A DNA stretch of 35,805 bases. It comes from an uncultured Clostridia bacterium (lineage in GTDB: Bacteria > Bacillota > Clostridia > Christensenellales > Borkfalkiaceae). A program made the translations under genes and the position numbers. The DNA lies in the NCBI GenBank assembly GCA_904501815.1, contig CAJGCN010000002.1, positions 1-35,805 of the forward strand, in the 5' to 3' direction. The notes under the pieces were generated by a model. That model was not told the DNA's origin, did not search any database, and saw only the letters and a list, made by a program, of their open reading frames with translations. How positions within the stretch are numbered: the stretch's first letter is position 1; every line of letters starts with the position of its first letter. Shown here piece after piece: positions 8,462-16,143 of this stretch.

Positions 8462-8785
8462 TATCAAGGGGCAAGGGACGTTGTCGCCTTTTGTTATAGG
8501 AAGTCCAGAAACTCAGTTTCTGGTGGGGCATGGGGTGAAACCCCGCAATATCGGACTTAATAAAGCGACCGTAGGTTGCGTTATTTTGCAATCTCTGATT
8601 GCACAATCGCCCGTTGGGCGAAAGAGATTGTCGCAGTCGCTTACGCTCCTTCACAATCATAGAATAACCGTCATTGCGAGCCTTTTCCGCGAGATTGTCG
8701 CACTTCGTTCACAATGACAGCGCGGAAAAGGCGTGGCAATCTCACACACTCGTCATTGCGAGCCGTAGGCGTGGCAATCTAACGC
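8462..8785 (+). repeat. Interspersed palindromic repeat, copy R2 (longest)
   Basis: Fills most of the 380-nt gap between the AraC and RsmF-like genes. Order of blocks: AAGGGACGTTGTC; GGAAGTCC; palindrome CCAGAAACTCAGTTTCTGG; GGGGTGAAACCCC; a hairpin-rich middle containing TTGCAATCTCTGATTGCA and CGCCCGTTGGGCG; GATTGTCGCAGTCGCTTACG; and two copies of a CGTCATTGCGAGCC to GGCGTGGCAATCT module. The end block GGCAATCTAACG matches the ends of the other copies. The GTCATTGCGAG/GGCAATCT type of repeat is known from many bacterial genomes. No open frame with protein character is present. Confidence 0.85.
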
Positions 8786-8796
8786 AAAACTTATAT

Positions 8797-8828
8797 AAAA
8801 AAATCTTCCTTATTCGGAAGATTTTTTT
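8797..8828. terminator. Bidirectional terminator overlapping the end of the methyltransferase gene
   Basis: AAAAAAATCTTCC (8797-8809) pairs with GGAAGATTTTTTT (8816-8828), a 13-bp stem with a 6-nt loop. The methyltransferase stop codon (8810-8812) lies in the loop, so the last codons of the gene form one arm. Confidence 0.85.
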
Positions 8829-10117
8829 CGTATTCCTTTCGGGATATGGTTTTTTATCGTGCCGTTAACAGATTTACCAAGACCGATAGAGAAACCGTCT
8901 ACACAAACTAAACACCAGCCGTTGGGTAAATCGCTCGAAATGGTTTCACCGCGCAAATATTTGTTGACGCGCGCATCCGTTAAAGGTAAGTCTAATACCA
9001 GTCGGGCTTCGCTTTTTTTAGCGCACATTGCCAAAGAATGGTCAGGCTCAAACCGACCGTTTTTCATTTCGCCTAAACGCACACCCACCCGTAAAACCTG
9101 TAAATTCCCCCACTCAAACGCGGGCGTAGGCAAGGCGAATACTTCGTCGCCGTGCTCGTATAACCCGTCCGCAAAGGGGTGGAGAAAGAACTCTTTTTCA
9201 AACGCGCGATAGGCTTGCTCCGTTTGTTTTTTCACGTTGGATTTCTTTTCTTTCAGCTTTACCGACTGTCCGTCCGTCTTTTCAAACAAGGCGACGAAAT
9301 GCCCTTCTCCCGCCACTTTATGCGGGTATAATTTTTCTTGCCGTAGTAAGCGCATTTCGGGGTGTTTTTCTAAGTAATCGCGTACCTGCCCTTCGTCTTC
9401 TTCTTCGGAAAAGGTGCAAGTGGAATACACGAGCCGACCGCCTACGCGGAGCATTTTCGTAGCTTCCGATAAAATTTCCGCTTGGCGCAACGCGCAAAGG
9501 GCAACGTTTTCTTCGCTCCATTCTTCAAACGCTTCTTCCGCGTTCTTTTTGAACATACCTTCCCCCGAACAGGGCGCGTCTACTAAAATTTTATCAAAAC
9601 AAGCGGGGAAGACTTTCGAAAGCTCGTTCGGCGTTGCGCAAACGACGAGCGCGTTTTTCACCCCCATTCTTTCTACGTTTTGGGATAAAATCTTTGCCCT
9701 TGAAAACACGGGTTCGTTTAAAACGAGTAAGCCCCTGCCCTGCATCTTTCCCGCAAGCTGAGTGCCTTTCCCGCCCGGCGCGGAGCAAAGGTCGAGCACG
9801 GTTTCCCCTGCTTGCACGTCTAACAAAGGCGCGGCGCACATAGCCGACGGTTCTTGCGAATAATACGCGCCCGCAAAATGATAGGGATGCGCGCCGAGTT
9901 TTTCGGCGTTTACCAAAAAACCGTTTTCTTCCCAAGATATTTTTTCCAACGCAAAAGGCGTAATTTTTTCAAATTCGGGCGTAGAAATTTTCAAAGGATT
10001 TACTCGTAAACCCTTTTTCGGCGGAGTTTCGTAGCTCGCGAAAAAGGCTTCCCATTCGTTTTCGGGAAGCTGTTTTTTCATTCTTTCGATAAATTTTTCG
10101 GGTAATTGATACGCCAT
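8810..10117 (-). CDS. RsmF/YebU-like 16S rRNA (cytosine-C5) methyltransferase
   Basis: 435 residues of the NOL1/NOP2/Sun RNA m5C methyltransferase family. A short N-terminal substrate-binding part contains GLRVNPLKIS (36-45). The SAM-binding loop is VLDLCSAPGGKGTQLA (107-122). The two catalytic cysteines are Cys183 in DAPCSGEGMF and Cys234 in YSTCTF. The C-terminal third (about 300-435) matches the PUA-like RNA-binding region of the RsmF/YebU group. The ATG lies one base after the stop of the exonuclease gene (TGATATG), which implies translational coupling. The exact target cytosine is not certain from sequence. Confidence 0.9.
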   Translation of the reverse strand: MAYQLPEKFIERMKKQLPENEWEAFFASYETPPKKGLRVNPLKISTPEFEKITPFALEKISWEENGFLVNAEKLGAHPYHFAGAYYSQEPSAMCAAPLLDVQAGETVLDLCSAPGGKGTQLAGKMQGRGLLVLNEPVFSRAKILSQNVERMGVKNALVVCATPNELSKVFPACFDKILVDAPCSGEGMFKKNAEEAFEEWSEENVALCALRQAEILSEATKMLRVGGRLVYSTCTFSEEEDEGQVRDYLEKHPEMRLLRQEKLYPHKVAGEGHFVALFEKTDGQSVKLKEKKSNVKKQTEQAYRAFEKEFFLHPFADGLYEHGDEVFALPTPAFEWGNLQVLRVGVRLGEMKNGRFEPDHSLAMCAKKSEARLVLDLPLTDARVNKYLRGETISSDLPNGWCLVCVDGFSIGLGKSVNGTIKNHIPKGIRKKSSE

Positions 10118-10118
10118 A

Positions 10119-11078
10119 TCAAACGCTCTCCAAAAAGGTTTCGAACTCCGTAGCCGTCAAAAGCTTGGCTTTCGCCTTTTGCGCCGAACTCAACCGCTGT
10201 CCGCTCTCCCCTTCCAAATGGATATAATAATCACATTCTTCCGCTTTAAAGGAAATCCAAGCCGCTTGCGCGAGCGCGGACACCACGAGTTTTTCCGCCT
10301 TTTCCGTTTCTAATTCCAACGAATGAGAGAAGCACACCCGCTTTCCGCAAAGTTTGCCGTCTTTGGCGCGTTTGCGCTTCGCGCGGTCGATAAATTGATG
10401 AAATTTGACTTTTAATCTCTCCCGTTCTTCCTTTCTTTTCGCCACTTCTTGCAAATGCGCCATAAAACGCGTAGACGTGTTTTGCGTAATTTCGTAGTCC
10501 CTAATTTCCCCGAGCGAAACGCCGTATTTTTCGAGCAGACCCGTAAAGTCCAGCCCTTCTTCCCTGCACATAGCTTCGGCGACTTTCATGGTGGCGTACG
10601 CGTCGTCTGCCGCGCGGTGAGGCGTGAACTCCACGCCTAAGCTTTCGGCAATCGAGCCGAGCGCAAACTGGCGGGAAAATTCCCCGATACGGTTCATATA
10701 AATAAATTGCGTATCGGCAAATCGGAAGGAAAAAGACGGCAAGGAAAACCGCTTACTTTCTAAGTTTAAGTATTTCACGTCGTTCATCGTCGCGTGTCCC
10801 GCCACGAGCGTATCCTTATCCTGCAACAGCTCATAAATGCGCGGAGCAAGCTCGGGAAAGGTAGGATAATTTTTAAAGTCTTCGTATTTATACGGCAAAA
10901 CAATCCCCTGCTCGCCCTTGCGGTCGGTGAGATGGAAATTTCCTTGCGGGTTGATTAGAATATCTTCCTTTTCAAGGATATGAAATTTTTCGTCCGTCAA
11001 ACAATACCCGAACGCGCAAATTTTCGCCACGTTTTTGAATACGCCTGCACATTCGATATCGAAAAATAAATATTTCAT
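10119..11078 (-). CDS. DEDDh 3'-5' exonuclease with C-terminal BRCT-like domain
   Basis: 319 residues. The N-terminal exonuclease domain (1-175) of the DnaQ/PolIII-epsilon type has ExoI FFDIEC (Asp7, Glu9), ExoII GHATMNDVKYL (Asp100) and ExoIII HRAADDAYAT (His154, Asp158/159), so the DEDDh catalytic set is complete. A charged, Lys/Arg-rich linker (about 205-240) leads to a BRCT-like domain (about 243-318) with GKRVCFSHSLE, a mid-domain AAWISFKAEECDYYI, then SSAQKAKAKLL and TATEFETFLES. The role is inferred as DNA or RNA end trimming during repair; it is not the epsilon subunit of a C-family polymerase by itself. It lies between serS and the methyltransferase gene in a leftward run. Confidence 0.82.
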   Translation of the reverse strand: MKYLFFDIECAGVFKNVAKICAFGYCLTDEKFHILEKEDILINPQGNFHLTDRKGEQGIVLPYKYEDFKNYPTFPELAPRIYELLQDKDTLVAGHATMNDVKYLNLESKRFSLPSFSFRFADTQFIYMNRIGEFSRQFALGSIAESLGVEFTPHRAADDAYATMKVAEAMCREEGLDFTGLLEKYGVSLGEIRDYEITQNTSTRFMAHLQEVAKRKEERERLKVKFHQFIDRAKRKRAKDGKLCGKRVCFSHSLELETEKAEKLVVSALAQAAWISFKAEECDYYIHLEGESGQRLSSAQKAKAKLLTATEFETFLESV

Positions 11079-11096
11079 ACGCTTTTCCGTTTACTC

Positions 11097-11121
11097 GAAA
11101 AAACCGCGCCAAACACGCGGT
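11097..11121 (-). terminator. Weak terminator or attenuator after serS
   Basis: Read leftwards, ACCGCG (11121-11116), a 7-nt loop, CGCGGT (11108-11103) and TTTTTT. The stem is only 6 bp, and no separate promoter is visible for the exonuclease gene behind it, so partial read-through is likely. Confidence 0.5.
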
Positions 11122-11140
11122 GTTTTCCTTTTTATCTTTT

Positions 11141-12430
11141 TTACGCTTTAGGAACAATCACTTTTTTACCGCCCATATACGGTTGCAAAGCTTCGGGAAT
11201 TTTCACGCTTCCGTCCGCTTGCAAATGGTTCTCAACGAACGCAATCAACATACGGGGAGGCGCAACGACGGTGTTGTTTAAGGTGTGTGCGAGCTTCACC
11301 TTGCCGTCTGCATCCTTATAGCGAATGGCAAGCCGACGGGCTTGCGCGTCGGTTAAGTTCGAGCAAGACCCCACTTCGAAGAATTTCTTTTGACGGGGAC
11401 TCCAAGCTTCTACGTCGCAACTTTTATATTTTAAATCCGCCAAATCCCCCGAACAGCAACCGAGCTGACGAACGGGAATATCCAACGAACGGAAGAGTTC
11501 TACGGTGTAGCTCCACAGCTTTTCATACCATTCTTCGCTTTCTTCGGGACGGCAAACGACGATCATTTCCTGTTTTTCGAACTGGTGAATACGGTAAATG
11601 CCCCGTTCTTCAATCCCGTGCGCGCCTTTTTCCTTTCTGAAACAAGGCGAATAGCTCGTAAGCGTTAAGGGAAGCTTTGCGCCGTCGATAATCTGACCCA
11701 TAAATCTGCCGATCATAGAATGTTCGGAAGTGCCGATTAAATACAGGTCTTCCCCTTCGATTTTATACATCATATTTTCCATTTCGTCAAAACTCATAAC
11801 GCCCGAAACCACGTCGCCGTGAATCATATACGGCGGGATTACGTAGGTAAAGCCTTTGTCAATCATAAAATCGCGCGCGTAAGTCAAAACTGCCGAATGT
11901 AAACGGGCAATATCCCCCGTCAAATAATAAAAGCCTTGCCCAGACGTACGGCGAGCGGAATCCACGTCAATCCCGTCGAGATTTTCCAAAATATCCAAAT
12001 GATAAGGAATTTCAAATTCAGGGTCTTTGGCTTCCCCGAAACGCTGTAATTCTACGTTTTCAGAATCGTCTTTGCCGATAGGAACGTCGTTTGCGATAAT
12101 GTTCGGAATCGCCATCATGGTCTTTTTAAGCAAAGCTTCCGTTTCCGCCGTTTCCTTTTCGACTTCTAACAGCCTGTCCGCATCCGCTTTTACTTGCGCC
12201 TTAATTTTTTCCGCGCCTTCTCTATCGCCCGCTTTCATCAGCGCGCCGACTTGTTTGGAAAGGGTGTTTCTCGCAGAGCGGAGCGCGTCGCCTTCCGCAA
12301 TCAGTTCACGCCGACGGGTATCGAGCGCAAGAGCTTCGTCAACGAGCGGAAGCTTCTTATCTTGGAATTTCTTTTTAATGTTTTCTTTCACGAGTTCGGG
12401 ATTGGTTCTGATTAAATTGATGTCAATCAT
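11141..12430 (-). CDS. serS: Seryl-tRNA synthetase
   Basis: 429 residues. It attaches serine to tRNA-Ser (and tRNA-Sec) in the cytosol. The N-terminal tRNA-binding coiled coil covers about residues 5-105, starting MIDINLIRTNPELVKENI. The class II core has motif 2 (CFRKEKGAHGIEERGIYRIH), the serine-site TSEHSMIGRF region, and motif 3 around PPRMLIAFVENH. The usual HTLNGSGLA stretch before motif 3 reads HTLNNTVVAPP, a variant subtype. The frame is open 22 codons further upstream, but ATG at 12430 has AGGAGAG nearby and starts exactly where the family does; the longer start would also fall in the promoter. Confidence 0.96.
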   Translation of the reverse strand: MIDINLIRTNPELVKENIKKKFQDKKLPLVDEALALDTRRRELIAEGDALRSARNTLSKQVGALMKAGDREGAEKIKAQVKADADRLLEVEKETAETEALLKKTMMAIPNIIANDVPIGKDDSENVELQRFGEAKDPEFEIPYHLDILENLDGIDVDSARRTSGQGFYYLTGDIARLHSAVLTYARDFMIDKGFTYVIPPYMIHGDVVSGVMSFDEMENMMYKIEGEDLYLIGTSEHSMIGRFMGQIIDGAKLPLTLTSYSPCFRKEKGAHGIEERGIYRIHQFEKQEMIVVCRPEESEEWYEKLWSYTVELFRSLDIPVRQLGCCSGDLADLKYKSCDVEAWSPRQKKFFEVGSCSNLTDAQARRLAIRYKDADGKVKLAHTLNNTVVAPPRMLIAFVENHLQADGSVKIPEALQPYMGGKKVIVPKA

Positions 12431-12467
12431 GCGTAGTTTCTCTCCTGCATAAAACTTGTTCGTATCC

Positions 12468-12496
12468 ATTATACTACTTTCCCGCGCTAAAAGCAA
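12468..12496 (-). promoter_or_regulatory. serS promoter
   Basis: On the minus strand TTGCTT (12496-12491), 17-nt spacer, TATAAT (12473-12468). The leader before the ATG at 12430 is only about 30 nt, so there is no room for a T-box riboswitch. Confidence 0.8.
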
Positions 12497-12546
12497 TTAA
12501 AAAAATCTAACAACGCCAAATTCCCCTAATTTTTTTCATAAAAAAC

Positions 12547-12575
12547 TTGTTTTTTACGTTTAGTTATGATATAAT
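12547..12575 (+). promoter_or_regulatory. Promoter of the P-type ATPase gene
   Basis: TTGTTT (12547-12552), 17-nt spacer, TATAAT (12570-12575). A leader of about 30 nt with ACGGAG leads to ATG 12613. Back to back with the serS promoter. Confidence 0.75.
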
Positions 12576-12612
12576 AGTACAAAAGATTATTCTTACGGAG
12601 TACTTTCACTCT

Positions 12613-15312
12613 ATGGCAAACAATCACGACAATAATAAAAATTATCCCCCGCGCCCCGCGCGGGAACAAGACGGTCGGCACGGACAACCGCACGCACGGC
12701 AGGGCTATCCCCAACCGTACGGGCAAAACAAACCCAAACCGCCCGTCAATCCCAACGCGCCCGTAAACGGCGAACAGCAAACGCCAACGCAAAAACCTAC
12801 GCCCGTGAATCCCCAAGCCCCGAAAAAGCGCAAGAAAGGACAAACGCCTGCCGTCGAAGTCCAACGCTTTTCCGCCGACGTCAATCGCGGTCTTTCCGAT
12901 AAGCAAGTGCAAGAACGCATTGAGCAGGGCTTAGTCAACAAAACGGGCAAGAAATACTCGAAAACGTATAAGAGTATTTTTATCGGCAATCTTTGCACTT
13001 TTTTCAACTTATTGTGCTTGATTGCGGCGGTCGCTTTGATTTTGGCGCGCGCGCCCATTTCGCAGTTTATGTTCGTACTCATCTTCCTTTGCAATATCGT
13101 GGTGAGTATCGTGCAGGAAATCCGCGCAAAACGCAAAATCGATAAGCTTTCCATTTTATCTTCGCCAACTTCGCTCGTCGTGCGAAACGGACAAAAGGTA
13201 GAAATTCCGACGACGGAAATCGTCGTAGACGATATTTTACTTCTTTCCGCAGGGCAACAAGTCCCTGCTGACTGTATTGCGGCGGAAGGCACGGCGGAGT
13301 TCAACGAATCCCTGCTTACGGGGGAATCCGTACCGATTAAAAAAGAAGACGGGGATCAGCTGTTCGCAGGCTCGTTCGTGGCGGCGGGGCATATCGCCGC
13401 GCGCGTGGACAAAATCGGAGAAGATACTTATATTTCTAAACTCACGGCTAAGGCGAAAAAATACAAACGCCCGAATTCGGAAATTATGAATTCGATTACC
13501 TTATTTATTCGGGTGATCGGTATCGTAATCATTCCAATTGCAATTTTAATGTTCTTCACGAACTTTGAAAATCTCAACGGCAGTTGGGCGGATATCGGCA
13601 AAGAAGGCGGACTTATCTCCGTACTTTTCGGCGGCAAAAATAAAATTATGAACCAAACCATACGTTCGACGATTGCCGTCGTAATCGGTATGATTCCGTC
13701 AGGCTTGCTCCTTTTGACGACGGTTGCGCTGTCGGTAGGTATGATTCGGCTCGCTCGGTATAACACGCTCGTACAGGATATGTACTCCCTTGAAATGCTC
13801 GCGCGCGTCAACGTGCTTTGCTTGGATAAAACGGGTACGATTACCGACGGCAGAATGAGAGTTTCCGACTGTATTTTATTAAACAACCCCACCGAATACA
13901 CGATTGACGACATTTTAGGCTCGATTTTAGCTTCGCTTGACGATAACAACCAAACGTCTATCGCGCTGTACGACAGGTTCGGTCATTCGACCGCCCTGCA
14001 ACCGATGGCAACGCTCCCGTTCTCGTCGGCGCGTAAGCTTTCCGCCGTCACCTTCGAAGGGGTAGGCACGTTCGTTATGGGCGCGCCCGAATTCGTGTTA
14101 AAGCCGATGCCTATCCGTATCGATAAAATCGTAAAACAATACGCGCAAATGGGGCTTCGCGTACTCGTCGTAGCGCACTCCCCCGCGCAAATTCAAGGGG
14201 ACAAAATCCCGACCGCGCTCCGCGCGATTGCCATTATCACCCTTTCCGACAACGTACGCCCCGACGCGGTAGAAACTATTCGTTGGTTTAGGGAAAACGA
14301 AGTGGCGGTCAAGGTCATTTCGGGGGATAACCCCGTCACGGTCGCGGAAGTCGCCCGTCGCGCAGGGATTAAAAACGCGGCGCATTTCATCTCGCTTGAA
14401 GGTCTTTCCGATTTAGAAGTGGAAAACGCCGCTAATCAATACACGGTATTCGGCAGAGTGACCCCCGAACAAAAAGCAATCCTTATCCGCGCGATTAAAA
14501 AAGCGGGAAACACGGTTGCCATGACGGGGGACGGGGTCAACGACATACTCGCTATGAAAGAAGCAGACTGCGCGGTATCCGTCGCTTCGGGTAGCGAAGC
14601 GGCGAGAAACGTTTCCAACTTAGTTTTACAAGACAATAATTTCGGGTCAATGCCCAAAATCGTCAACGAAGGCCGTCGGGTTATCAACAACATTAAAAAC
14701 TCGGCTTCGCTTTATATTATGAAAACGCTGTTGACGCTCACGCTCGCAATCGTGTGTATTGCGCTTGGTAGCGCGTATTTCTTCGAAACGAACAATATGA
14801 TGATGTTCGAATTCTTCATCAGCGCAATCCCGTCGTTCGTCCTTTCTTTACAGCCGAACACGGCGCGGGTCAAGGGCAAATTTATCCCGTACGTACTAAG
14901 TCGAGCCATACCCGGTGCGCTCACGCTTGCCGTTTCTATCGTAGCGTTATACGTAATCCGTCAAACGGGTCTTGCCGAACCGCTCGGCTTAATCGGCGCA
15001 AACGGAAAAGGCAACTCCGACGCTTACCGCGCGTTAATGATGATTTTATTAACTTTCGTAGGCTTAGTCATGCTCTACCGCATTTGTCAGCCGTTCAACG
15101 TTATCCGCGCCATTCTCTTTATCTCAATGGCGGTGCTTTGTTCGGTGGTTATTTCCGTACCGTTCTTAGGCGAAATTATCTTTACGGGCTGGGACGGCGT
15201 ACAATTCACCATGCAACAAATCCTACTCGTAATCATTATCGTACAGGCGGCGTTCCCGCTCTCGGGCGCGCTCATCAAGTTCTTCGACTTGATTAACCCA
15301 GCGGACGATTAA
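12613..15312 (+). CDS. P-type cation-transporting ATPase, CtpE-like
   Basis: 899 residues. The first 85 residues are a hydrophilic Pro/Asn/Gln-rich tail without metal-binding CXXC motifs. The actuator domain has TGES (236-239). The M4 segment is IPSGLLLLTTVALSVGMIRLA (about 361-381), followed by VNVLCLDKTGTIT with phosphorylated Asp405. The hinge is MTGDGVNDILAMKEADCAVSV, and C-terminal helices include FEFFISAIPSFVLSLQPN. The whole pattern resembles the CtpE group (mycobacterial CtpE has been linked to calcium uptake). The ion here is not known; calcium or another divalent cation is inferred. ATG 12613 is chosen over an upstream in-frame ATG that lies in the promoter. It is a single-gene unit with its own promoter and terminator. 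Confidence 0.9.
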   Translation: MANNHDNNKNYPPRPAREQDGRHGQPHARQGYPQPYGQNKPKPPVNPNAPVNGEQQTPTQKPTPVNPQAPKKRKKGQTPAVEVQRFSADVNRGLSDKQVQERIEQGLVNKTGKKYSKTYKSIFIGNLCTFFNLLCLIAAVALILARAPISQFMFVLIFLCNIVVSIVQEIRAKRKIDKLSILSSPTSLVVRNGQKVEIPTTEIVVDDILLLSAGQQVPADCIAAEGTAEFNESLLTGESVPIKKEDGDQLFAGSFVAAGHIAARVDKIGEDTYISKLTAKAKKYKRPNSEIMNSITLFIRVIGIVIIPIAILMFFTNFENLNGSWADIGKEGGLISVLFGGKNKIMNQTIRSTIAVVIGMIPSGLLLLTTVALSVGMIRLARYNTLVQDMYSLEMLARVNVLCLDKTGTITDGRMRVSDCILLNNPTEYTIDDILGSILASLDDNNQTSIALYDRFGHSTALQPMATLPFSSARKLSAVTFEGVGTFVMGAPEFVLKPMPIRIDKIVKQYAQMGLRVLVVAHSPAQIQGDKIPTALRAIAIITLSDNVRPDAVETIRWFRENEVAVKVISGDNPVTVAEVARRAGIKNAAHFISLEGLSDLEVENAANQYTVFGRVTPEQKAILIRAIKKAGNTVAMTGDGVNDILAMKEADCAVSVASGSEAARNVSNLVLQDNNFGSMPKIVNEGRRVINNIKNSASLYIMKTLLTLTLAIVCIALGSAYFFETNNMMMFEFFISAIPSFVLSLQPNTARVKGKFIPYVLSRAIPGALTLAVSIVALYVIRQTGLAEPLGLIGANGKGNSDAYRALMMILLTFVGLVMLYRICQPFNVIRAILFISMAVLCSVVISVPFLGEIIFTGWDGVQFTMQQILLVIIIVQAAFPLSGALIKFFDLINPADD

Positions 15313-15332
15313 CCGTAAAAAATCCTTAACGA

Positions 15333-15369
15333 AAAAACGCAAGCTCAAACGCTTGCGTTTTTAGTTTTT
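15333..15369 (+). terminator. Terminator of the P-type ATPase gene
   Basis: AAAAACGCAAGC (15333-15344), loop TCAAAC, GCTTGCGTTTTT (15351-15362), then AGTTTTTT. A perfect 12-bp stem, 20 nt after the stop codon. Confidence 0.9.
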
Positions 15370-15377
15370 TACTCATT

Positions 15378-15492
15378 CCCCCTAATAAGAGTCAAGGGGA
15401 TAATTCCCTTGCGGATTGTAAAGGCAGAGCCTGTACGCCCCTTTGGCAAAAGTTGCCGTTAGGAAAAATAGCATACTTATAATAGGAAAACC
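15378..15492 (+). repeat. Possible decayed repeat fragment next to R3
   Basis: GAGTCAAGGGGATAATTCCC resembles the AGGGTCAAGGGACGTTGTCCC end block of copies R1 and R2, in opposite orientation to the adjacent full copy R3. The rest is too diverged to align by eye. Confidence 0.35.
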
Positions 15493-15775
15493 TTGCTTTC
15501 GGTTAGATTGCCACGCTACACTTCGTTTCGCTCGCAATGACACATAAACGGTCATTGTGAAGGAGCGTAAGCGACTGCGACAATCTATTTCACCCAACGG
15601 GCAATTGCGTGGCAAAGCCACGAGAATAACGCAAAACTGCGTTTTACTTTTTTTAGTCCGATAATGCGGGGCGTTGCCCCTGCGCCCCACAAGGGGCAAT
15701 ACCCCTTGACCCTTAATAGGGAGTTTCTGGACTTCCTATAACAAAAAAAGGGGCAATGCCCCCTTTCCCCTTACT
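15493..15775 (-). repeat. Interspersed palindromic repeat, copy R3
   Basis: Inverted relative to R1/R2. It begins TTGCTTTCGGTTAGATTGCC, has CTTCGTTTCGCTCGCAATGAC and the paired GTCATTGTGAAGGAGCG arm, CACCCAACGGGCAATTG, GGGGCGTTGCCCC, and ends with GTTTCTGGACTTCC. The CAGAAACT palindrome has lost one arm. It fills the gap between the convergent P-type ATPase and XRE genes. Confidence 0.82.
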
Positions 15776-15777
15776 CT

Positions 15778-15975
15778 TTAATCTTCTAACCCTAATAAAT
15801 ATCCGCCCGATACGCCAAAAAATACGCTAAGCTTTCTCAAAGCGTTATAATCCGGCAAACGGTCTGCGTTTAACCAACCGCTAATCGTCGTCGTAGGAAT
15901 ATCGGCTTGCGCGCTTAATTGTCGTTGATTTAATCCTTTTTGTTGCATTAAATCTAATAAAATTTCTTTAAACAT
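15778..15975 (-). CDS. Small XRE-family HTH repressor
   Basis: 65 residues, essentially only a Cro/CI-type helix-turn-helix: LMQQKGLNQRQLSAQADIPT, then TTISGWLNADRLPDYNALRK, then LSVFFGVSGGYLLGLED. No sensor or dimerisation domain follows. Immediately upstream lie two copies of a TACCTAAAAAGG operator-like sequence and a divergent consensus promoter, so it probably represses that promoter and perhaps itself. The ATG at 15975 follows an A/T-only leader; a clear ribosome binding site is not visible. A cI/cro-like remnant of a mobile element is an alternative origin. Confidence 0.85.
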   Translation of the reverse strand: MFKEILLDLMQQKGLNQRQLSAQADIPTTTISGWLNADRLPDYNALRKLSVFFGVSGGYLLGLED

Positions 15976-15995
15976 ATTTAAATTTTATCAAAAAA

Positions 15996-16038
15996 TACCT
16001 AAAAAGGGATTGACATACCTAAAAAGGTATATTATAAT
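15996..16038 (+). promoter_or_regulatory. Perfect-consensus promoter with twin XRE operators
   Basis: TTGACA (16010-16015), exactly 17 nt, TATAAT (16033-16038). The spacer itself is the palindrome TACCTAAAAAGGTA (16016-16029). A near copy, TACCTAAAAAGGGA, lies at 15996-16009, one 20-bp step (about two helical turns) upstream. Binding of the adjacent small XRE protein to both would block the promoter. It faces away from the XRE gene. Confidence 0.82.
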
Positions 16039-16044
16039 ATTATT

Positions 16045-16128
16045 ATATCTATCCTTAAAGATACTATTTATCGTAGGTTTGCTACAATTTTTCAAGCAAA
16101 AACGCTCCGAACAATCGGAGCGTTTTTG
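16045..16128 (+). ncRNA. Candidate repressor-controlled small RNA (about 85 nt)
   Basis: The consensus promoter at 16010-16038 would start transcription near 16045, and a strong terminator ends at 16128. Between them there is no ATG or GTG, and no ribosome binding site, so the product is most simply a small RNA. GTTTGCT and AGCAAAAAC can form a second hairpin ahead of the terminator. Read-through would run antisense into the 3' end of gyrA, whose stop codon is 16 nt further on. No known RNA family is recognised. Confidence 0.55.
16097..16128. terminator. Bidirectional terminator between the small RNA and gyrA
   Basis: CAAAAACGCTCCGA (16097-16110), loop ACAA, TCGGAGCGTTTTTG (16115-16128): a 14-bp stem with T runs on both strands. 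It ends the short + transcript and also gyrA on the minus strand. Confidence 0.9.
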
Positions 16129-16143
16129 CGCTATGGTCTATTC

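Noticed and set aside
12431..12546. T-box riboswitch upstream of serS
   Set aside because: The promoter lies only about 30 nt from the start codon, leaving no room for a T-box leader or antiterminator.
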